Source: an archaeon
Lineage (GTDB): Archaea; Iainarchaeota; Iainarchaeia; CSSED10-239
Length of the DNA: 64,000 nucleotides
Direction of reading: 5' to 3'
NCBI GenBank assembly: GCA_029563035.1
Contig: JAKQTP010000138.1
Coordinates: 496,001-560,000, forward strand
The notes beneath the pieces were generated by a model, which was not told the DNA's origin, did not search any database, and saw only the letters and a list, made by a program, of their open reading frames with translations. The translations under genes and the position numbers were made by a program. Numbering within the stretch: the stretch's first letter is position 1; each line of letters opens with the position of its first letter. Positions 59,248-64,000 of the stretch are shown one piece after another.

Positions 59248-60714
59248 ATGAAAAATTTAGATAAATGGTCAGTAATTGAGTCATATTATGAGCTGTATAG
59301 TCCAGTTCAACAACAAATAAATTCTTTTAATCAGTTTATTGATGAAAAGATTTCAGAGATTGTTGAAGAAAATGGATTTATTAGTTCTACAAATAATGTA
59401 GATGTTACATTGTCAAATGTAGAAATCACAAACCCACAAATTGTTGAAGCAGACAGGACAGCAAAATTTAGATTAATGCCAATGGAAGCAAGACTTAGAA
59501 ATCTAACATACTCTGGTTCTATTTATTTAGATATTAAGCTTTACAGAAAAGGGGTTCTTCAAGATGAGAAAAGAGCATATGTTGGAGAAATACCGATTCT
59601 TGTAAAATCAAATAGATGTAACCTTTATGGTTTGTCTCCAGAAGAACTAATAGAGAATGGAGAAGATCCTATGGATAGAGGAGGTTACATGATTGTTAAT
59701 GGTTCAGAAAAAGCATTAATAACTCAAGAAGTTCTAGCATTTGATAGAATTCTACTTAATGACACAGAAGACGTGATTAATGCTCAAGTAATTTCTGTTA
59801 AAGGAGCATTTAAAGGAAAAGTTAGAATCTCAAGAACACAAGATGGATTATTTTCAGTAACATTTCCTTCATCTCCAAGAAAGCTAATGCTTATCGAATT
59901 ATTAAATGCAATAGGTTATACAAAACCAAGTCAGATTCTAGATCTTTTCCCAAAGGAGCAAATTATTCAAAATGAAGTTCTTCTTAACCTTGACAAAGTG
60001 GAACTACAATCAGAGGAAGAGGCATTAGATAAGATTGGAAGATCTGTTGCACCATCTCAAACAAAAACATACAGACTAAGAAGAGCAAAAGAAGTAATCG
60101 ATTCTTTCTTATTACCACACTTAGGCCAAGAAAAAGACGCAAGAACAATGAAGGCACACTTTCTTGTGGCAATGGCTGTTAAGATTATTGAAAAAGCCTA
60201 TAACTTAAGAACACAAGCAGACAAAGATCATTATGCTAACAAAAGACTTGAGCTTTCTGGTAAGTTAATGGAAAACCTTTTCAGATTTTCTTTTAAACAT
60301 TTTACAAAAGATTTAAAATTCCAGATTGACAGAACAATATCAAGACACAGAAAATTAAATATTAATACAGTAATTAGACCAGATGCTATTACTGAAAGAA
60401 TTATGTTTGCTGTAAGCACAGGTAATTGGATAGGGCAATTAACGGGCGTTAGTAAATATATGTCAAGAGATAATTTCTTGACATCAATTACTGATTTAAG
60501 AAGAGTAAAATCAACTTTAGATTCCTCAAGAGAACTTTATGAAGCAAGAGATGTTCACGGAACACACTGGGGAAGACTTTGTCCTATAGAAACACCAGAT
60601 GGACCTAATTGTGGTCTTGTTAAGAACCTCTCAATGATGGCAAAGATTACAACAGATACAGATCCAGAAGATGTTAAAGGCATATTAAAGAATGAGGGTG
60701 TTACCTCTGACTAG
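59248..60714 (+). CDS. rpoB2: RNA polymerase subunit B'' (N-terminal part of split RpoB)
   Basis: The 488-residue protein corresponds to the N-terminal half of RpoB/Rpb2. It has the protrusion and lobe regions (RLMPMEARLRNLTYSGSIYL, GGYMIVNGSEKALITQE) and the fork region (HGTHWGRLCPIETPDGPNCG) at its end. The family's split between B'' and B' lies after this region. ATG 59248 follows GTGAAAGATT. The next gene, B', begins 24 bases downstream. The split is shared with methanogens, halophiles and some DPANN, while other archaea have one RpoB. Confidence 0.96.
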   Translation: MKNLDKWSVIESYYELYSPVQQQINSFNQFIDEKISEIVEENGFISSTNNVDVTLSNVEITNPQIVEADRTAKFRLMPMEARLRNLTYSGSIYLDIKLYRKGVLQDEKRAYVGEIPILVKSNRCNLYGLSPEELIENGEDPMDRGGYMIVNGSEKALITQEVLAFDRILLNDTEDVINAQVISVKGAFKGKVRISRTQDGLFSVTFPSSPRKLMLIELLNAIGYTKPSQILDLFPKEQIIQNEVLLNLDKVELQSEEEALDKIGRSVAPSQTKTYRLRRAKEVIDSFLLPHLGQEKDARTMKAHFLVAMAVKIIEKAYNLRTQADKDHYANKRLELSGKLMENLFRFSFKHFTKDLKFQIDRTISRHRKLNINTVIRPDAITERIMFAVSTGNWIGQLTGVSKYMSRDNFLTSITDLRRVKSTLDSSRELYEARDVHGTHWGRLCPIETPDGPNCGLVKNLSMMAKITTDTDPEDVKGILKNEGVTSD

Positions 60715-60738
60715 AATTATTTTTAAAAGTGAAACAAT

Positions 60739-62559
60739 ATGGCAAAATCAAAAGCAAAAATTTATGTTAATGGCGGAATTGTTGGATTTCATGATGATCC
60801 AGAAAAATTAAGAGCAGAGTTACTTAAGAAAAGAAGATCTCTTCAGATCGATCCACAAGTAAACATAGCATATAATGAAACAACAAATGAACTTTACATA
60901 AACACAGATGCTGGAAGAGTACAAAGATCAGTAATTGTTGTAGAAAAAGGACAATCAAAATTAACACCTGAAATTGTAGAAGACTTAAAATCAAAGAAAT
61001 TGTCTTGGCAAGATATTCTTTCTAAAGGAATTGTTGAGTTTTTAGATGCTGAAGAAGAGGAAAATGCATATATTGCTTTAACAGAAGAAGAACTAACCCC
61101 TGATCACACACATTTAGAAATATCAGGAACTGCAATCTTCAGTATTGTTTCTTCTATGATTCCATTCATTGAGCACAACATGGCTGGTAAAGCAATTCAT
61201 GGTGCTAAACTTTATAAACAGGCAATTGGTATTCCTGCTTCTAATTATAATTTAAGGTTTGATACTGAAATGCATTGTTTGTATTACCCACAAAAGCCTT
61301 TAGTTTATACTAGAACATCAAAGCTTTTACATATGGAAAAAAGGCCAATGATACAGAATGCAATTGTTGCAATTATGCCTTATAAAGGATTTAATATGCT
61401 TGATGCTTTTATTATTAATCAGGGTGCGATACAAAGAGCGATGTCAAGATCATCATATTATAGATCATATTCTCAATCTGAAACAAGATATCCTTCTGGA
61501 CAAACAGACAAGTTTTGTGTTCCAACAGAAGATGCAAGTGGCTATAGAGGGCTTGATGCATATGCTAATCTTGATGAAAACGGAATTGTTAATGTAGAAT
61601 CAAAAGTATCTGAAGGTGGGGTAGTTATAGGTATGACATCACCTCCAAGATTTGTAGAAGAGGTTTCTGAGTTTGGCGTTGTTACAGAAGAAAGAAGAGA
61701 TACTTCTGTTTGTGCAAGAAAACATCTAAAAGGCTATGTTGATAGAGTTATGCTTTCAGAAACAATTTCTGGAACAAAGTTATGTAAGGTAAGAGTAAGA
61801 ACATATCTTGAACCACAAGTTGGAGATAAATTTACTTCACATCACGCACAGAAAGGCGTTGTTGGTGCAGTAATCAAGGAAGAGGATATGCCATTTACAA
61901 GTCAAGGAATAAAGCCAGACTTTATTTTAAATCCACACTCTATTCCTTCAAGAATGACTCTTGGTCATTTGTTTGAAAGTATTGCAGGAAAAACAGTTGC
62001 TACAAGTGGAAAATCAATTGATGGAACCCCTTTCTATAATGACAAAGATGAAGTTTTCAAAATGTTACAAGCGTATGGGTTTAGACCAGATGGTAAAGAA
62101 ACATTTTATGATGGTAAGACAGGAGAGAAAATAGAGATGCCAATATTTGTTGGGCCTCTTGGTTTTGAGAGATTACAAACACACTTAATTGTTAATAGAA
62201 TACAAGCAAGAGATAAAGGACCTGTACAGTTATTAACAAGACAACCAACTGAAGGAAAGCAAAAAGGTGGAGGACTAAGATTCGGTGAAATGGAAGGCGA
62301 AGCTTTGGTTGCTCACGGTGCAGCAATGACTCTTCAGGAAAAATTAATGGATGATGCAGATGAGATGAATATCATGGTGTGTGAAGACTGTGGTATCCCT
62401 GCTGTTGATGATAAGATAAGAAACAAGAAATTTTGTCCAATATGTAATGGAACAAATGTACACCAAGTAAAAATAAGTTATGGTTTCAAGCTTTTGCTTG
62501 ATGAACTAAAAGCAATGGGAGTATATCCAAAGTTAAATATTGGAGATAAAATAGACTAG
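60739..62559 (+). CDS. rpoB1: RNA polymerase subunit B' (C-terminal part of split RpoB)
   Basis: The 606-residue protein has the hybrid-binding and wall regions. They include IPFIEHNMAGKAIHGAKLYK, the QVGDKFTSHHAQKGVVG switch region, the EEDMPFTSQGIKPDFILNPH and SIPSRMTLGHLFES segment, and GGGLRFGEMEGEALVAHGAA in the hybrid-binding part. The C-terminal zinc-like ribbon is CEDCGIPAVDDKIRNKKFCP then ICNG. Together with B'' it forms the second largest catalytic subunit. ATG 60739 is preceded by GTGA. rpoA' begins 21 bases after the stop. Confidence 0.97.
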   Translation: MAKSKAKIYVNGGIVGFHDDPEKLRAELLKKRRSLQIDPQVNIAYNETTNELYINTDAGRVQRSVIVVEKGQSKLTPEIVEDLKSKKLSWQDILSKGIVEFLDAEEEENAYIALTEEELTPDHTHLEISGTAIFSIVSSMIPFIEHNMAGKAIHGAKLYKQAIGIPASNYNLRFDTEMHCLYYPQKPLVYTRTSKLLHMEKRPMIQNAIVAIMPYKGFNMLDAFIINQGAIQRAMSRSSYYRSYSQSETRYPSGQTDKFCVPTEDASGYRGLDAYANLDENGIVNVESKVSEGGVVIGMTSPPRFVEEVSEFGVVTEERRDTSVCARKHLKGYVDRVMLSETISGTKLCKVRVRTYLEPQVGDKFTSHHAQKGVVGAVIKEEDMPFTSQGIKPDFILNPHSIPSRMTLGHLFESIAGKTVATSGKSIDGTPFYNDKDEVFKMLQAYGFRPDGKETFYDGKTGEKIEMPIFVGPLGFERLQTHLIVNRIQARDKGPVQLLTRQPTEGKQKGGGLRFGEMEGEALVAHGAAMTLQEKLMDDADEMNIMVCEDCGIPAVDDKIRNKKFCPICNGTNVHQVKISYGFKLLLDELKAMGVYPKLNIGDKID

Positions 62560-62580
62560 AGTATTTAAAAGGTAGATAAG

Positions 62581-64000
62581 ATGAATACATCAAAGAAAAT
62601 TAAAAGCATTGAGTTTGGAGTTTTAAGTCCAGAGATGATCAGAAAGATGTCTGCTGTAGAGATAACAAGAGCAGATACCTATGATAAAGATGGCTATCCA
62701 ATTGAAAGAGGGCTTATGGATCCTCATCTTGGAATCATTTCCCCTGGACTAAGATGTAAAACCTGTGGCCAAACAATGAAAGGCTGTCCAGGTCACTTTG
62801 GTTCTTTAGAACTGATTAGGCCAGTAATCCATCCAAAGTTTGGTGATAAGCTATATAATATTCTTGCTTCAACTTGTCAAGAATGTGGAAGAATACTTCT
62901 GGAAGAAGAAGAAATAAACGAGTTAATGCTAATCTCTGAAGATACAGACAAATGTGTAAAAGAAATATTAAATAGAGTAAAGGGAGAAAAGAAATGCCCA
63001 CATTGTAAAGCTCAAGTAAATAAAATTGTTTTAGATAAACCAACAAATTTTTTCAAAAACGGGGATAGGATATATCCTTCTGAGATTTTAGAATGGTTAG
63101 TTAAGATTCCAGATAAGGATCTGTTCTTGTATGGTTATTCAAATAAGCTAAAACCACAATGGTTTATAGTTTCTGTTTTGCCAATATCTCCTGTTTCAAT
63201 TAGACCATCTTTGTCTTTAGAAAACGTTATAACTTCTGAAGATGATTTGACACATAAATTGCTTGACATTGTAAGAATTAATATTAGGTTACAAGAAAAT
63301 ATTAATGCAGGAGCACCACAAATAATTATTGAAGACCTTTGGGATCTTTTACAATATAATATTACAACATATATTGACAATAACACAGCAGGAGTTCCAC
63401 CAGCAAAGCAAAGATCAGGAAGACCATTAAAAACAATTGCACAAAGACTAAAAGGAAAGAAAGGAAGATTTAGATTTAATCTTATTGGTAAAAGAGTAAA
63501 TGCTTCTGCTCGTTCAACAATTACACCTTGTGTTGATATTAAGTTTAATGAACTTGGAATACCTGAACAAGTTGCAAATACTTTGACTGTTCCAGAAAGA
63601 GTAACTGCTTGGAATAAAGATAGATTAAAGGACTATATACTTAAAGATAAAGTTTCATACCTTTTAACAGAGAAAGGATTAAGAAAAATTGTTACACCTG
63701 AGAACAAAGAAGAAATTGCTGAACAATTAACTGAAGGAATGACAATTAAAAGAAAACTACAAGATGGAGATGTTGTTATCTTTAATAGACAGCCAACACT
63801 TCATAGAGTTTCAATGATGGGGCACTATGCTAAGATTCTTCCAGGAAGAACCTTTAGACTAAACCCTATATCTTGTGATCCATATAACGCTGACTTCGAT
63901 GGTGATGATATGAATCTTCATGTTCCACAAAGTGAAGAGTCATATACTGAAGTCAAGGAGCTTATGATTGCTGATAAACACGTAATTAGCATCAGAACAG
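62581..64000 (+). CDS. rpoA1: RNA polymerase subunit A' (N-terminal part of split largest subunit), 3' end outside window
   Basis: The gene starts at ATG 62581 after GGTAGAT and runs off the window, with about 473 codons visible. The clamp zinc motif is CKTCGQTMKGCPGHFG (about residues 60-75) and a second zinc site has CQEC then CPHC. The active-site loop NADFDGDDMNLHVP (about 437-450) carries the three Asp that hold the catalytic magnesium, and RQPTLHRVSMMGHY lies before it. The start MNTSKKIKSIEFGVLSPEMI is typical. It is the catalytic core of the archaeal polymerase; the rest (A' end and A'') lies beyond the edge. Confidence 0.97.
   Translation, partial: MNTSKKIKSIEFGVLSPEMIRKMSAVEITRADTYDKDGYPIERGLMDPHLGIISPGLRCKTCGQTMKGCPGHFGSLELIRPVIHPKFGDKLYNILASTCQECGRILLEEEEINELMLISEDTDKCVKEILNRVKGEKKCPHCKAQVNKIVLDKPTNFFKNGDRIYPSEILEWLVKIPDKDLFLYGYSNKLKPQWFIVSVLPISPVSIRPSLSLENVITSEDDLTHKLLDIVRINIRLQENINAGAPQIIIEDLWDLLQYNITTYIDNNTAGVPPAKQRSGRPLKTIAQRLKGKKGRFRFNLIGKRVNASARSTITPCVDIKFNELGIPEQVANTLTVPERVTAWNKDRLKDYILKDKVSYLLTEKGLRKIVTPENKEEIAEQLTEGMTIKRKLQDGDVVIFNRQPTLHRVSMMGHYAKILPGRTFRLNPISCDPYNADFDGDDMNLHVPQSEESYTEVKELMIADKHVISIRT

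Overview
The window is AT-rich chromosomal DNA from an archaeon, most likely a small-genome DPANN lineage of the Woesearchaeota/Pacearchaeota/Nanoarchaeota type. Archaeal marks are RNA polymerase genes in the order rpoH, rpoB'' , rpoB', rpoA', an ATP-dependent replicative-type DNA ligase, a Trm5-type tRNA methyltransferase, a KaiC-like ATPase, an archaeal class III (prepilin) signal peptide, TATA boxes about 26 bases before predicted starts, and a C/D box guide RNA. The DPANN assignment is an inference. It rests on a lone 23S rRNA gene without 16S, 5S or tRNA beside it, a short AlaRS without the C-terminal domain, an HU-type DNA-binding protein, ScpA/ScpB, and many unrecognised lineage-specific proteins.

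Layout: 1-2.5 kb holds the end of a secreted protein, small membrane proteins and tRNA-Arg. 2.6-3.3 kb holds HU and a frameshifted tandem AbrB gene. 3.3-11 kb is an aminoacylation-rich block (tRNA-His, HisRS, Fic, AlaRS, a PLD nuclease, tRNA-Pro, ProRS). 11-14 kb holds DNA ligase, a J-domain protein and a KaiC-like ATPase. 14.2-18.8 kb is a run of a prepilin-like protein, ScpA, ScpB and a secreted Lon-type protease. 18.8-21.9 kb has Trm5, DUF63, a surface protein and tRNA-Asn. 21.9-31.9 kb is one gene for a 3311-residue surface protein with seven copies of a block recurring every 1.15 kb. 31.9-33.4 kb has a PPC-domain protein and a degenerate PRPP-synthetase homologue. 33.5-36.8 kb is a pilus/secretion motor with a ferredoxin-fused ATPase. 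36.8-45.8 kb has DedA, tRNA-Asp, MscS, a Bud23-like methyltransferase, LeuRS, small basic proteins and a YchF/Obg-like GTPase. 46.2-49.2 kb is 23S rRNA enclosed by a processing stem. 49.4-56 kb is mostly unrecognised proteins plus a PIN protein, a C/D guide RNA and a degenerate ribose-5-phosphate isomerase homologue. 56-58.5 kb has tRNA-Met, a MazEF-like toxin-antitoxin pair, tRNA-Glu and an MFS transporter. The window ends in the RNA polymerase operon, with rpoA' cut by the edge.

The best candidates for new biology are five. First, a dual C/D guide RNA whose two guides fit the decoding-centre nucleotide C1402 of 16S and the A-loop nucleotide U2552 of the 23S encoded in this same window. Second, a secretion ATPase fused to a two-cluster ferredoxin. 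Third, two pentose-phosphate enzymes (RpiA-like and PRPP-synthetase-like) that kept their fold but lost catalytic motifs. Fourth, the super-repeat surface protein. Fifth, a linked change of T-loop positions 55 and 57 in three of seven tRNAs.

Start codons: a GTGA/GTGAT element, matching the core of the GGAGGTGATC Shine-Dalgarno sequence, lies 5-10 bases before many starts. It is often in frame and can be mistaken for a GTG start. I used it to move several starts downstream.
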